Origin: Entoloma clypeatum
Taxonomy: Eukaryota > Basidiomycota > Agaricomycetes > Agaricales > Entolomataceae
Length of the DNA stretch: 64,000 nt
Reading direction: 5' to 3'
Assembly: GCA_963565915.1 (NCBI GenBank)
Contig: OY751490.1
Coordinates: 1,922,001 to 1,986,000 of the forward strand
Under the pieces are notes generated by a model. The model made no database searches. It was not told the DNA's origin and saw nothing but the letters and a program-made list of their open reading frames with translations. Positions 29,800 through 40,148 of the stretch are shown one piece after another. The translations under genes and the position numbers were made by a program. Positions within the stretch are counted from its first letter, which is position 1; each line of letters begins with the position of its first letter.

Positions 29800-31666
29800 C
29801 TACTCTTGCATTTTGAATTGAATCGGGGCTTTCGACGCCATGTAAACGCCGACCAACGTGGTTCCCATCAGTGTCCCATACACCAGATACCCCCCAGCCA
29901 AGTCCTTCTGCAGTGACAAGGAAAAGAGCGAGGACGCAATCATGGGAGCAAACCCTCGGACCATCGTGCTCACCGTCTGGCCAAGGCCTGTAACGCCCGC
30001 CACAGAAACGCCTCTAGGTGCTGCGTCCAATAGGAAAAGCTGGGAGCACGCTGTAAGGGAAGAATGAGAATAGGTGCTTCGCAAAGGAGGCTGATACAGA
30101 ATTTTAACCCACCATATGATATGTAAACAACCGAGAAGCAAATCATCTGCGCAACCAGCACGCACGCGACCTTCAAATTCACCCTCCCCGCCCGCTTCGC
30201 AAAGAAGCTCATGACGGGGAACCCCATAAACGTGAAGAAGAAGCATGAGAAACTGAGAATGTACATCCTCCTCGGGCCCAGCCACCGCATCACCCTCGTG
30301 AACGCCACGACCTGGAACAGGGCATTCAGCACGCCCCAACTCCCCATAATGATGCCGATTCTGAACGGGTCAAAGGCGAGCCCGCCCTGCGCGATCGATG
30401 TGGAGAACATGAGGGGGAGGAGGACTAGGTAGCTTTGGTCTAGGAACGCGGTAAAGGCGTAGTTGATTAGCGGGACTAGAAGGGGGCGAATGAGGAGGGA
30501 TCGCAGGCCGCCGCTTGATTTTTCGTTATCGTCCGCGGCTGGCCCCTGAGCCTGTTTTGCCGTACGTCTTTACATTAGATTCCCCGCTCCTCAGGAGAGG
30601 CGTGGTCGAGTCAGATTTATGTAGGCGCCTTTGCCTGTTGCTTTCTCGAGTTGTGGGCTTCGATGGTAGATGTATACTCTGGAAAAGCCAAATAAGGACC
30701 TGTCATAATGAATCTGGATGGCGCTTACTTCTCGCAAAAAGCACCATGCGTAAAGGTACGAGAGAAACGCGATACTTCCCACGACGGCGCATGGGAGGAA
30801 GTAAGGATGGTCGACGACATACGCGGACTTGCCGAAAATATCGGGCCATTTGGTCCCAGCGTTGGATAATGCGCCACCAACGAGAGGTCTACAAAAAACC
30901 GAGAAGGTCAGAAACCGGGGGGGTTTGGGACTATGTTCTATTGAGCCGCACCCAAGCGTGATCCCCGCGCACCAGACTGCGGGAAGCCATCCGAACGCTT
31001 TCGGGACGTCCGAGGGGTCCGTGATCTACATGTAATCGAAGAGCCGTAAGTCATTTGGGCAGTTGAACACTCGACTTCTCACCTCGATAATCATGCTTTT
31101 TCCCACACCGCCTGAAAAAAAATCGACAAAAAAAAAAGGGAGATGAGCATCAGATGTATCTGGTGAACGAGGGTTCGTACTGATCGTCCCATTGAAAACA
31201 CCCTGAACCGAGAGGCAATGATGATCCAGTGATTGTTCGACATGCCCAACGAGAAAATGGAAAGTGTGACTCCCAACGGGCCTAGAAGTAACACAGGCCG
31301 CCGCCCGATGCGATCGGCAAGCTGGCTCCATTGAAGGACGCTCAGGCATTCAGCGAAAAAGTACGCCGATTCCTGGGAACATAACAATGTACTGAGCGTA
31401 GCACGGCGACGTAGACAGAAAAGAATTACGATAGCGCCAGCGTAGTAGCCAATTGTTGCTTCATCACCACGAGTGATCCCAGTATGCCATACGAGCGGAG
31501 TGATGAAAGGGTATAGCACAGACGAGGCGATGGGCTCTGCGAACTGGGTCAAGCAGATGATGCTGAGCTGAACGGTCGGAAAGGGCATTTTCTTTAGGAC
31601 GTCCGAGTCCGCACCGCCTGCTTCGGCAACGACCGTACTGTCGCTCTCGTATCCTTGAGACTCCAT
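29800..31666 (-). CDS. MFS transporter 2 (ZIFL/TetA-like)
   Basis: From ATG 31666 (MESQGYESDSTVV) to the stop at 29800, several exons. The first helix reads LSIICLTQFAEPIASSVLYPFI; motif A is LADRIGRRPVLLLG after VLQWSQ. Later exons carry GLAFDPFRIGIIMGSWG, RRMYILSFSCFFFTF, and the last helices with TVSTMVRGFAPMIASSLFSLSLQKDLAGGYLVYG, ending IQFKMQE. It is a proton-coupled facilitator of unknown substrate, same family and orientation as MFS 1, 1 kb apart, suggesting tandem duplication. A short intron-like stretch near 31110-31140 contains two A/T homopolymers. Confidence 0.85.
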
Positions 31667-31983
31667 TGGGGGTGTTCAGCGACAGCCACCAGAGCAGAGC
31701 GAAGAGGCAGAAAGAGGAGAAGGACTCGGAACGCGGAGGGGTTTTTGCCGCAATGCATCTCTTATACGGAAATTGGCAACTTCCAGCAAATATACCGCGC
31801 GCCTGATTTAGGTCAAAAGATCAACTGACAGAATAGATGTGTGAGCATCATTAACCTGAAGCATCTGCAGCAGAGAGAGGAGGATGGTCGCCCGCGGTCA
31901 CGTGTCATGACACCTTAATAGCTGCATGTAAACTCGCCTTCTCAATACATCATTCGCGCCTACTATCGCGCCATCTCATCCCC
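31667..31983. promoter_or_regulatory. Divergent promoter region, MFS 2 and Cys-rich protein
   Basis: 317 bp between head-to-head start codons. No TATA box was recognised on either side. Confidence 0.45.
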
Positions 31984-32712
31984 ATGGAGCCCGCACCTCC
32001 ATCCTCGGCCGAGAGCGACCACACCCAAGTCGAGATCATTGACTTGACTGGCCTTTCAGATTCGTCGTCAGATCCGGGGGACGAGCGCCAGCACGGCTCC
32101 GAAGACGAAGCTGACGACGAGAACGCCGACACGAGCAGCACGAGCTCCGGCTTCGAGATCACGCTCGACGAGACGGCGCGCGCACGCCTGCACGATGCCA
32201 TCTCAACCGTGAGGGAGGACCGCCTCCGCCGCCTCGTGCACAACCTCGCCAACACCGTGCCTGCCGCGGAGGAAGCGCTGATACGCGAGCTCGTCACGCT
32301 CAAGCGCAAAACGCGGGACGAGGATGACGGAGAAGGAGAGGGCGCGAATGTTGATGTTGCGATGGTGGTGCCGAGGTGGGAGACGTGTGGGAATTGCGGT
32401 GAGGAGTTTGATGTTGGAGATGCGAGGGAGGAGGAGGAGTGCATCTTTCATCCTGGTGTGTTCGGCCCGTCGAAAACGTCAAAATGCTCGTTGCTTATTT
32501 CTTTTGTCTTCCGTTAAGGTGAACTTGATGTGAACGAGGACGAATTCGCCGACTGGGACGACAGGTGCCACGGTCCCAAAGATACCCCTGAAAATCGCAG
32601 TTCTTATCCAGAAAACTTCATGTGGTCCTGCTGTGATGAAAGCGGGAACAGCGAAGGCTGCGTGCGCGGACACCATCGTGCTGCTGTGGCGAGAAAAAAG
32701 CGGCGCATCTGA
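31984..32712 (+). CDS. Small acidic Cys-rich protein with SUMO-interaction-like motif
   Basis: Exons 31984-32455 and 32519-32712, 221 aa. The N-terminus has VEIIDLTGLSDSSSD (about residues 17-31), a hydrophobic core followed by Ser/Asp, typical of SUMO-interacting motifs. A helical middle follows (RLHDAISTVREDRLRRLVHN, EEALIRELVTLKRK). The C-terminus holds ordered Cys/His: CGNCGEEFD, CIFHPG (split by the intron), W-DDRCHGP, and MWSCCDESGNSEGC followed by RGHH, probably a zinc-binding fold. It ends in a basic ARKKRR tail. The features suggest a nuclear adaptor, but I know no described function. Two relatives are at 33348-34289 and 38498-39409. Confidence 0.72.
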
Positions 32713-33347
32713 AGACCTGATTTTTCATCGGGCATAACCCTTGATCTACGATACCTTATAGCCTGTGAGTAATATACCCTTCCCTTTCCCCCATCGGTAC
32801 CGTATGGGTCCTTATTCTGCGGTCCATTAATCTCTCTTATCTTCCTCTTGTTTCTACTTTTAGGTACCTACATAATACCATGCCGTTTCATCATCACCCC
32901 ATATACATCATCAGTTGTTCCATTCTCTTGTCAGTTCGTCTGTCAATCTTCTTCCGAACTGCCTACGAGTCTCAAGACAAGAACTCTATTACTCAGCACC
33001 CACAGGGACCTCTCCTTGCCGATCTGCTCGCTCAACCCTTAGAATGCGTCTTTCGCCTATTTGTATTCGATTTCTTGTTGTCTTTGTTACAACGGCGCCC
33101 ACACCCCGTCATGGCCGATTTTATGGAGGTCAATCCCAACTCACAGACCGAGGTGTAACATGTTCCGCTGACCGCGAGAAATCCAGGGTAATTCCAAGGT
33201 GTTAGGCGGTGCAGTGGTTTCACACAAGGAACACACAACCCGGCGGCCTGGAAATACTTTATCCCTCCCCTTATATCATGACTTGTGCCTCCCTTCCCCA
33301 AGTTGCTGAGTTCCCCAGGCACTTGCTAGCCTCTTACGTCTGACCCT
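32713..33347. promoter_or_regulatory. Intergenic; promoter of the second Cys-rich gene
   Basis: From about 33020 it is directly repeated at 38119 and onward. It contains the block at 33216-33252 that is fully conserved between the copies, followed by CTTATATCATGACTT, a TATA-like site about 75 bp before the ATG. Confidence 0.55.
33216..33252 (+). promoter_or_regulatory. 37-bp conserved upstream block, copy 1
   Basis: Starts GGTTTCACACAAGGAACACA and ends CGGCGGCCTGGA. It is identical to 38357-38393 although the flanks and the ORFs differ, so it may be a regulatory element or transcript leader. Confidence 0.5.
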
Positions 33348-34289
33348 ATGCTCACCACGCCCGAACGCGGATGTACATGGCCAAAGAGGAAAGGCACATA
33401 CCGGCCCTCCAATCTTGTGCTCGTCAAGCCCACCCGTTACACTCTTTCATCCTCTCCGTCCCCGTCCCCGTCCCCGTCCCCATCTCCATCTCCACCACCC
33501 ACCGCCCGTCCCCCTCCCTACCCTTCAAGTACCCCCTCCTTCCCCTCTTCCTCCTCCTATTCGTCCTCCTCTGGTGACGACTCCGAATCCCGATCGCCCC
33601 CCACACCCCCAACCGCAACACAAAAGACAAGAGCCACGACGACCAAAACACACCTCCACACGACCCTTGCGGCCCTCCCCGAGCTGCAACTGCGCGAGCT
33701 CATCGTCAGGCTCGTAGATCACAGCCCGGGGTTCCAGCACGCGCTCTCTCGGGAGCTGCTCCGATCGCCAGAACCAACCAATACTCATATCAATAGTATT
33801 TCATCACACGGGCATGGACATGCGAAACCACACCAACGACATAGGCGACCTCGGCGAGCGACAATCACCGGAGCCAACACGCCGGTACACGCCCACACCA
33901 ACCACGCCTACACCAATAGCGCTCACAACGCCCACACCCACAACCATACCCACACCCAGACGCTTCGCCAACGCAGATCGAGCCACGATGGGCGCCACCA
34001 GGTGTACTACTACCACCCGGGCCGGCTCGAAAAGGACGTGTTCGAGTTCCCCTCGTGGTCGCCTTCGTCCCCTGCTGCTCTTGCATTTGGTGGGGTTGGG
34101 GACTGGGACTGGGGAGGGGTGGATTTACCGGTGTTGCGCACGATCAGGATGTGGAGCTGCTGTGATGGGGATCCGGGGAGTGTTGGGTGTTGTAGCAGTG
34201 CCCCTGGAGGTGCTGGTGTGGTGGTGGGTGAAGCGGGTGCCAGTAGTGCGAGAGCTGAGGCTCGGAGTGGCGGTGAGCGATCAGAATGA
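33348..34289 (+). CDS. Cys-rich family protein, copy 2 (Ser/Pro-repeat variant)
   Basis: Single exon, 313 aa. After a short N-terminus comes a Ser-Pro repeat encoded by a TCCCCG microsatellite (about 33448-33490), then a low-complexity Ser/Thr stretch. A conserved helical segment follows (LAALPELQLRELIVRLVDHS, then FQHALSRELL), the counterpart of the helical part in the 31984 protein. His/Thr-rich linkers (HTHNHTHTQT) lead to the C-terminal module YYYHPGRLEKDVFEFPSW and RMWSCCDGDPGSVGCC. The first CxxC pair of the 31984 protein is missing, so any zinc site is changed. No SUMO-interaction-like motif is seen. Confidence 0.65.
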   Translation: MLTTPERGCTWPKRKGTYRPSNLVLVKPTRYTLSSSPSPSPSPSPSPSPPPTARPPPYPSSTPSFPSSSSYSSSSGDDSESRSPPTPPTATQKTRATTTKTHLHTTLAALPELQLRELIVRLVDHSPGFQHALSRELLRSPEPTNTHINSISSHGHGHAKPHQRHRRPRRATITGANTPVHAHTNHAYTNSAHNAHTHNHTHTQTLRQRRSSHDGRHQVYYYHPGRLEKDVFEFPSWSPSSPAALAFGGVGDWDWGGVDLPVLRTIRMWSCCDGDPGSVGCCSSAPGGAGVVVGEAGASSARAEARSGGERSE

Positions 34290-36052
34290 TGAGGGACCCA
34301 GTGATAATAAAGAACGAATAACCAGAGACCCAAACAGTGGAGTGGCTACAAAATTACATAAAAGTGGTGCGAGGTAAGTTGTAGATGGAATATCGAATAA
34401 TCGTGCAACTTCATAGTCTTGCTCTCAAGTTTCCCCGGCCGACCGACCCTCTATATTGACTGTTAGCCTGCCCATGACTGCACTTACTAGGAGCGAGCTT
34501 GATGTCTTCGGCGGGGTACGCAGGCTCTACTTGTAATCAGACCTTCGCCTTTTCGCTCCATTTGTTTCATCCTCGGCTTTCTTCGAATTTTCTTCCACTG
34601 TCGAGGCTGCTGTGTCCGCCCTATCCGCGTCGTGTGTGGCTTGCATACTTCCGCTGACGCTGCACGGGCAGTTTCGTCCGGCACTGCTATTCGACTAGCG
34701 TCGGCTGCCGTTGCCGCTCAGGCTGTGCCCGCGCGATCTGCTTCCTGGTACGCTGCCGTCAGGTGGATTTGGGCTTGCATTGCCGCCGCTTCAGCACGAC
34801 TCGCTTCGTGTAGCGCTGTTCTCAAACACTTCGACTGTGTCGCTAAAAACTGAACACCCCGGACCTGCGCACCGTCGCCTTCCTCGCCTCTGCGCTTTCC
34901 TCCCGCCAACCCTCCGACGACGAAGACGGCAACTCCGAGGCGCCGCCGCGCCACATTCCACCGCAGAACACCAGCCTATCTCTTCCTCCCCTCGACAGGC
35001 CGCTGCCCATCGATATTCCCGCAACTCTCTTCCAGTAACCTCATTTGCGTTTTGAGCTCTTGAACTTTTTGTTCGAAGAGCAGTTTGTTATAAAACGCAC
35101 TGAAACTCTTGTTGCTGCAGCTCATTTAGTTGTGCATCCTAGAATGGGCGAAAAATATCTGAATTACAAGAAAAATATCGGTAGCAGGGGTGCTTCGAGA
35201 CAGGGAGGGAGCTGGAGAGGGGTGTCACATCTTGGTAGCAGGACATGCTCAGCGGGGTAGAGATAATCAGACATGCGGTCTGCGCTTCAGCCCTTGCTCT
35301 GAGATAGAAAACATATTGATAGTGCAAACCTTTTTCGGGAGAAAAAGGACCGACCTTCATCCCTTTGTGATTTCCTTGCGCGCGCGGCAATCCCAACCCT
35401 ATACGCCAAATGAAATCCACCGATCGAAAGCAACAGAAACCGCATTCCCGGCCAGTCTACCCCCCCCCCCCCCGTTGAGCATAGCCCAAGCCTTGCCTGA
35501 TATAACAGTAATCCACTCGACCAGTTTGGAGGATATCTCGGAAGTCACTCGCTTTACAACGAACTCTATGGGAAATCCCACACGACAAATCATCAAGACC
35601 TGTTGAAAGAAAGTTGGCGTAGATTGGCCATACCTATACTCCAAATTCTAGGGAGTCCGTTGAACTGGAAGGCAACAGGCGGGGGAACTTCAGGACCTTG
35701 CCCCTTCTAATTGCGAATTTGACGGAGTCATAACCTGTATGGTTTGGCCACTGGCCCGGTGATTCCAGATGGAACTGATATGAATGAGGGGCTCCTATAT
35801 TATGTAGGTTCCTTCACTGAACCCTCATGGGCTGTTCTAGTGATTCATGTCTATTCCAGCCAATGCATAATCATGATTCGCCCGAGAAAACTTACCTTCA
35901 AGTTGTGAACCGTTCTTTTTGACGTCTTTCATGAGTCTCATAGCTTTCTGTTTCTTCCCCTCTAGAGCCTCCTTGACCACACATGCCCTATGTACATACA
36001 TCTACATCACAAGGCACGGCTTTGATGGATGTGACTTTGATTCAAAATAAAG
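34290..36052. other. Gene-poor stretch with possible transposase-like relic
   Basis: No intact gene. On the minus strand 34954-34487 there are two frames with coding character: one has LRTALHEASRAEAAAMQAQI, the other a basic KKIRRKPRMKQMERKGEGL. They loosely resemble the C-terminal tail of fungal pogo/CENP-B-like transposases, but the resemblance is weak. A run of 14 C at 35461-35474 may be sequence-error prone. Confidence 0.35.
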
Positions 36053-36055
36053 GGA

Positions 36056-36540
36056 TAAGTACAGTTATTTGGTCGAACTTACGGGGGATCGTAAGTCAGA
36101 TCTCTCGGGCGGTGCACGATCGTGATGCCTCGTTCGGGGGATCTGGTTGCCGCAGAGGGTTGGATGATGAGCGGAAAGGGTTGCCGTGATGGGTGTTTGA
36201 TGGCAACCGAATTCGTTCATCAAAAAAAAAAGTATATAAAAAAACATATATAAAAAACGTACCCTCTGTACCCCAAAATAAAAACTCGGAATGTGATAGA
36301 GACTTCCAAATTCTCTGCTCTCCGGGGTTTGTTTGGGGATCTCTCGCACCTACCTTGATATAGTGAGTTTTGCTTTTCGGAGCTAGCGGGATTGATGGAA
36401 GGTTCGCCGATTTCGGTTTGATGGGATGCCGTGAAATGTTGGGATCTGTACCCTGAGGTCGGCTCATCGTAAGTCAAGCCGTAAGTCAAACCGTAAGTCA
36501 AGCAGCTTGTTGTGTAAGTCGAACCCGGATAAGCATTTTA
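36056..36540. mobile_element. Candidate small DNA transposon (MITE-like), unproven
   Basis: It begins TACAGTTATTTGGTCGAACTTAC and ends near GTGTAAGTCGAACCCGGATAAG. The end read in reverse (CTTATCCGGGTTCGACTTAC) resembles the start (GTTATTTGGTCGAACTTAC), suggesting imperfect terminal inverted repeats with TA at the edge. No transposase. The inner right side has CGTAAGTCAA repeated three times. Confidence 0.3.
36468..36502. repeat. Short tandem repeat of CGTAAGTCAA units
   Basis: Three near-perfect units 12 bp apart (36468, 36480, 36492), with a related GTGTAAGTCG at 36512-36521 and a fifth CGTAAGTCAG at 36090. Confidence 0.75.
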
Positions 36541-36797
36541 TCCTTCCTTATCCTTTGCAGCTCGCCTTATCCAGTTGAACCAGGTGAGCCTTGTTATATC
36601 TGCCATCAAATCAATCACATCACTAACATGTCACAGCGCTGCCACGACATGACACGACATTCTCCCTTGCCACCACCATGAACCTCGCCCCGAACCCAGC
36701 CATCCGTGACACCGCCAGCACGAAGAGCAGCAACGACGGCTGCAAGAGCCCCCCGAATGCAAACCTAGAACCCAACACCACAGAACCGAACGCCACC

Positions 36798-36883
36798 GAA
36801 CGGGTGCCACGAGCGGGGGATGCACGGACGGGTAGCCGCGAACGGGTGCCACGAACGGGGGGATGCACGAACGGGTGCCACGA
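36798..36883. repeat. Minisatellite with GAACGGGTGCCACGA
   Basis: The 15-mer occurs at 36798-36812 (with C for A at the end region), 36840-36854 and 36869-36883, interleaved with GGGGATGCACGA. CGATCGTGG-type palindromic words follow to about 36960. A 317-codon plus-strand ORF spans this and the next array, but its sequence is low complexity, so no gene is called. Confidence 0.6.
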
Positions 36884-37089
36884 TCGGGCGTCCACGATCG
36901 TGGAATGGCTCGAACGAGGAGCCCGTTCGGGGATGCACGATCGTGGGTCAACGATCGCAGCATGTCGGAGGAGGGGTGCTGGGCGGCTTGGAGCTCAGGG
37001 CGCCGCCATGGGGGCAGCGAGGGGTGTCCCGGAGGTATGTAATGCTTACCTGCACCTCCCTTCACTCACCACTCCCCCTTTCCCTCCTC

Positions 37090-37325
37090 TGCCGTTCCAA
37101 CGGTTTCCAATCGCGCCCAACGTCGTCCCTCTTGCCGCAACGGTGTCCCCTCATCTCTGCTCACGCCCAATGGTGTCCTCTTGTGCCCAACAGCCTTCTC
37201 CTCCCGCCCAACCCGTGTCTATTCACGCCAAACGGCGTTCCTCATGCCCACAGTGTCCTCTCATCGCCACTCACGCCCAACGGCGTTCTCTCTCGCGCCC
37301 AACGGCGTCCACCACCACCTTGTCC
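37090..37325. repeat. Degenerate tandem array of CGCCCAACGGCGT-like units
   Basis: About seven to nine spaced copies of a GCCCAACGGCGTTC-like word separated by CTCTC or CTCACTC-type spacers. Copies include CGCCCAACGTCG, CGCCCAATGGTG, CGCCAAACGGCG and two CGCCCAACGGCG. No coding features. Confidence 0.55.
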
Positions 37326-37631
37326 TTTTCCCTCGACCCTTACCCGTCCAGTTGCCCAACACCGCCAGCCTTCCCCCCATCGCCGATTTTTTTGTGTTAC
37401 TTAGAAATAAAAATATCATTTTTTTTGTTTATTTCTTACATGATGTGTGACAACCCCAAACCCCCCCCCTCCTCCTCCTCCCCCTGCCCCAAATCAGACC
37501 CCTCCCCGAGCACGAGGGGCACGAAGTGCGCGCGCGCTGCCAGCGCGACAGACGGAACGACGCGCCGCGTGTCTGACGTAATCAGGGTCCCATCACATCA
37601 CACCCTGCCGGGACCCTTGATCGATCGGTGA

Positions 37632-38497
37632 TCGCTCGGCGGCTTACAGGTCAGACTTTCCCACCCCGCCAAAAGGTCGTAAGCCATCCAGGATAAGTAC
37701 AGTCTTCGTGGAGGATGCGCTCCATCCCGGAATGACCATAATCGTTGAGCCTACAACTTCTAATAGCCTCGTTCCCGCCCGAAAACGTTCATATAGAAGA
37801 TATGCCTCTCGCACACGCTTCGAAAGGGCGGTCTATTTGGTCGCCGTTGCGGGAGCGCGTCTTCTGTCATGTGAGCGACGCAGGACATTGATTTCGACGT
37901 CCTGCAAGACAAAAGTTACGCCAGCATCTGTCAGGAGAAAGACACTCATGCTTCGAAACAAGTTGCTTCATGGCGCAGTGCATTAAGGGCGTAGCAATGT
38001 CAGTCTATCCCCAGCTGAGACAGCACAACATACTGTATATTCCTCTTCGTCTCGAGAGAGGGATTCCATTTCTCGGCGTCCACTCCTCCAGTCTAGTCAT
38101 AATAGTGGTTCTTCGCTGATCTGCTCGCTTAACGTTCAACGTGACCCTCACTAGATCGTGTCATTCGCCTAGTCTGACTCTATTTCTTTTTGTCTTTTTC
38201 CACAACGGCGCCACACCTTTCCACACACCCCGTCATGGCCGATCTACTCCGATCTCTCGTCATTATGGAGGTCGATCCGAACTGCCAGCCCGACGTGTGC
38301 ATGATCCGCTGACCGCGAGATATCTAGGGTGATTCTAAGGTGTTAGGCGATGCAGCGGTTTCACACAAGGAACACACAACCCGGCGGCCTGGAGATACTT
38401 TTAGCCCCCTCCTTATATCATGACTTTTGTCTCCCTTCCCCAGCCTGGTCATTTCCCCGCGCACTTGCTGGGCTCCTACATCTGACTCTCACCAGCT
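37632..38497. promoter_or_regulatory. Intergenic; promoter of third Cys-rich gene
   Basis: GGATAAGTACAGT at 37691-37703 repeats 36053-36065 and 18135-18147. A short ORF at 37708-37986 has no recognisable features. From 38119 the sequence is the direct-repeat partner of 33020 onward, including the conserved block at 38357-38393. Confidence 0.5.
38357..38393 (+). promoter_or_regulatory. 37-bp conserved upstream block, copy 2
   Basis: Identical to 33216-33252. It is followed by CTTATATCATGACTT about 24 bp downstream, as in copy 1. Confidence 0.5.
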
Positions 38498-39409
38498 ATG
38501 CTCACCACGACCACGATCAAATCCACGTACACATGGCCGAAGAGGAAAAGCACATATCGGCCCTCTAATCTTATCCTTGTCAAGCCCGAGAACTACAATA
38601 TCAAGACCCACCACACCCTTTCATCCTCCCCGTCCCCGTCCCCGTCCCCGTCATCTCCATCACCCTCCCCTTGTCCCTCTCCCTACCCTCCAAGTACCCC
38701 CTTCCTCTCTTCGTCATCCTCCTACTCGTCCTCCTCCGATGACGACTCCGAATCCCAATCATTCCCCACAACCCCAACCGCCGCACGAAAGACAAAAGCC
38801 ACAGCGACCAAAACGCACCTCCGCACGACCCTCGCGGCACTCCCCGAGCTGCAGCTGCGCGAGCTCATCGTCAGGCTCGTAGACCACAGCCCGGGGTTCC
38901 AGCACGCGCTCGCCCGGGAGCTGCTTCGATCGCCAGATACGCCGATAAATAGTAATATCAATAGTAATTCATCACACGGGCATCGACATGCGAAACCACA
39001 CCAACGACGTAGGCGACCTCGGCGAGCGACAATCACCGGAGCCAACACTCCGGGATACACCCACCACGCCTACACCCCCCACAACACGCCCACCCAGCCA
39101 CCCACGCTCCGCCAACGCAGCTCGAGCTATGGCGCCCGCCACCAGGTGTACTACTATCACCCAGGCCGGCTCGAAGAAGACGTGTTCGAGTTCCCCTCGT
39201 GGTCGCCTTCCTCCCCTGTCGCTCTTGGATTTGAGGACAGGGAAGAGGTGAATTTGCCGGTGTTGCGCACGATCAGGATGTGGAGTTGCTGTGATGGTGA
39301 TCCGGGGAGTGTTGGGTGCTGCAGTAGTGCCCCGGGTGGTGCTGGTAGGGGTGAAGTGGGTGGGACTGTGCAAAGTGCCGGGAGTGGCGGTGTGAGTGAT
39401 TGGGATTGA
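38498..39409 (+). CDS. Cys-rich family protein, copy 3
   Basis: Single exon, 303 aa, clearly paralogous to 33348-34289: YTWPKRKSTYRPSNLILVKP, a Ser-Pro repeat from a CCCCGT microsatellite, the helical LAALPELQLRELIVRLVDHS block, then YYYHPGRLEEDVFEFPSW and RMWSCCDGDPGSVGCC. The middle linker is shorter than in copy 2 and the C-termini differ after the Cys pair. The retained helical and Cys blocks against variable linkers suggest the two are constrained and expressed. Function unknown. Confidence 0.65.
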   Translation: MLTTTTIKSTYTWPKRKSTYRPSNLILVKPENYNIKTHHTLSSSPSPSPSPSSPSPSPCPSPYPPSTPFLSSSSSYSSSSDDDSESQSFPTTPTAARKTKATATKTHLRTTLAALPELQLRELIVRLVDHSPGFQHALARELLRSPDTPINSNINSNSSHGHRHAKPHQRRRRPRRATITGANTPGYTHHAYTPHNTPTQPPTLRQRSSSYGARHQVYYYHPGRLEEDVFEFPSWSPSSPVALGFEDREEVNLPVLRTIRMWSCCDGDPGSVGCCSSAPGGAGRGEVGGTVQSAGSGGVSDWD

Positions 39410-39410
39410 T

Positions 39411-40148
39411 GAGGCATGAGGGAGGGGTGTGGCGACTGGAAGGGGGGAAGCATCGCGTTAAGCGCGATTTCTCGGACTTCGGGTGGTCGGTGTGTAAAGA
39501 TGTCTTTTTTTCTCTCTTGGCTTGGGCGTGAAACCTGGACACTCCTGGACTGTACTTGATTACATATGTACTGGTTGCGATGAGTGCAATCTAGTTACTG
39601 ACGCATCGTTGTATCTTGACTTTCGTGCAATCAACATTTTACACGTAGACATCATGCCAAATCAGGTTTGCATACAGAATTCCGACGTGAAAGAAAAAAG
39701 TGCACTACGCCGCATTGACACTAATTACTGAGCAAATCCTCCAGAAGCGAAAAAGCATATGATAAATGTAAGGAAGAACTAACGTGTACGTTACAAGGGA
39801 TGGGTGTAGTGGCACATGATGAATGTGGAAAAAAAAGGGGGGGTATTGGGTGGTTGCGTGTCTGGATGTTGTAATGTAAAGTTGTAGTGGTGTGCGTGTT
39901 ATGTAGGATGACAGATGGTGTACAAGTCAATAACGATAATAATGATAAGAGGTGGGCGATCAGTTTTGTACAGTGAATGTAACAAAGAGAAAAAAGTCCT
40001 CAAGAAGAACAAAGGATATGGAGCAGGACCCCGTCATCATAGGACAAAGACAAAGACAATCAAAGAATTGCATGTGAGGGTGTCGTAGAAGAAGCCTTTG
40101 CTGAAGAAGCCACTCGCGAACATCGGGTGGCGATCCAATCGCGTGAAA
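39411..40148. other. Intergenic, no gene recognised
   Basis: Contains the 3' flanks of the converging neighbours. A run of purines at 39830-39843 and dispersed GTGTG words were noted; nothing coding. Confidence 0.5.

Larger units (their letters stand above)
33020..34290 (+). repeat. Direct repeat unit 1 (promoter plus gene)
   Basis: Aligned by eye with 38119-39410 in the same orientation. Similarity covers about 330 bp upstream and nearly all of the ORF, with indels mainly in low-complexity stretches. Confidence 0.8.
38119..39410 (+). repeat. Direct repeat unit 2 (promoter plus gene)
   Basis: Same orientation as 33020-34290, 5.1 kb away. It contains a small insertion relative to unit 1 around 38215-38260 and shorter Ser-Pro and His/Thr stretches. 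Confidence 0.8.

Noticed and set aside
24690..31666. Secondary-metabolite cluster (desaturase plus transporters)
   Set aside because: The desaturase is a standard ergosterol enzyme and no polyketide, peptide or terpene synthase is nearby.
36678..37631. 317-codon plus-strand ORF
   Set aside because: It runs through two minisatellite arrays, has no conserved-looking block, and its composition follows the repeats.
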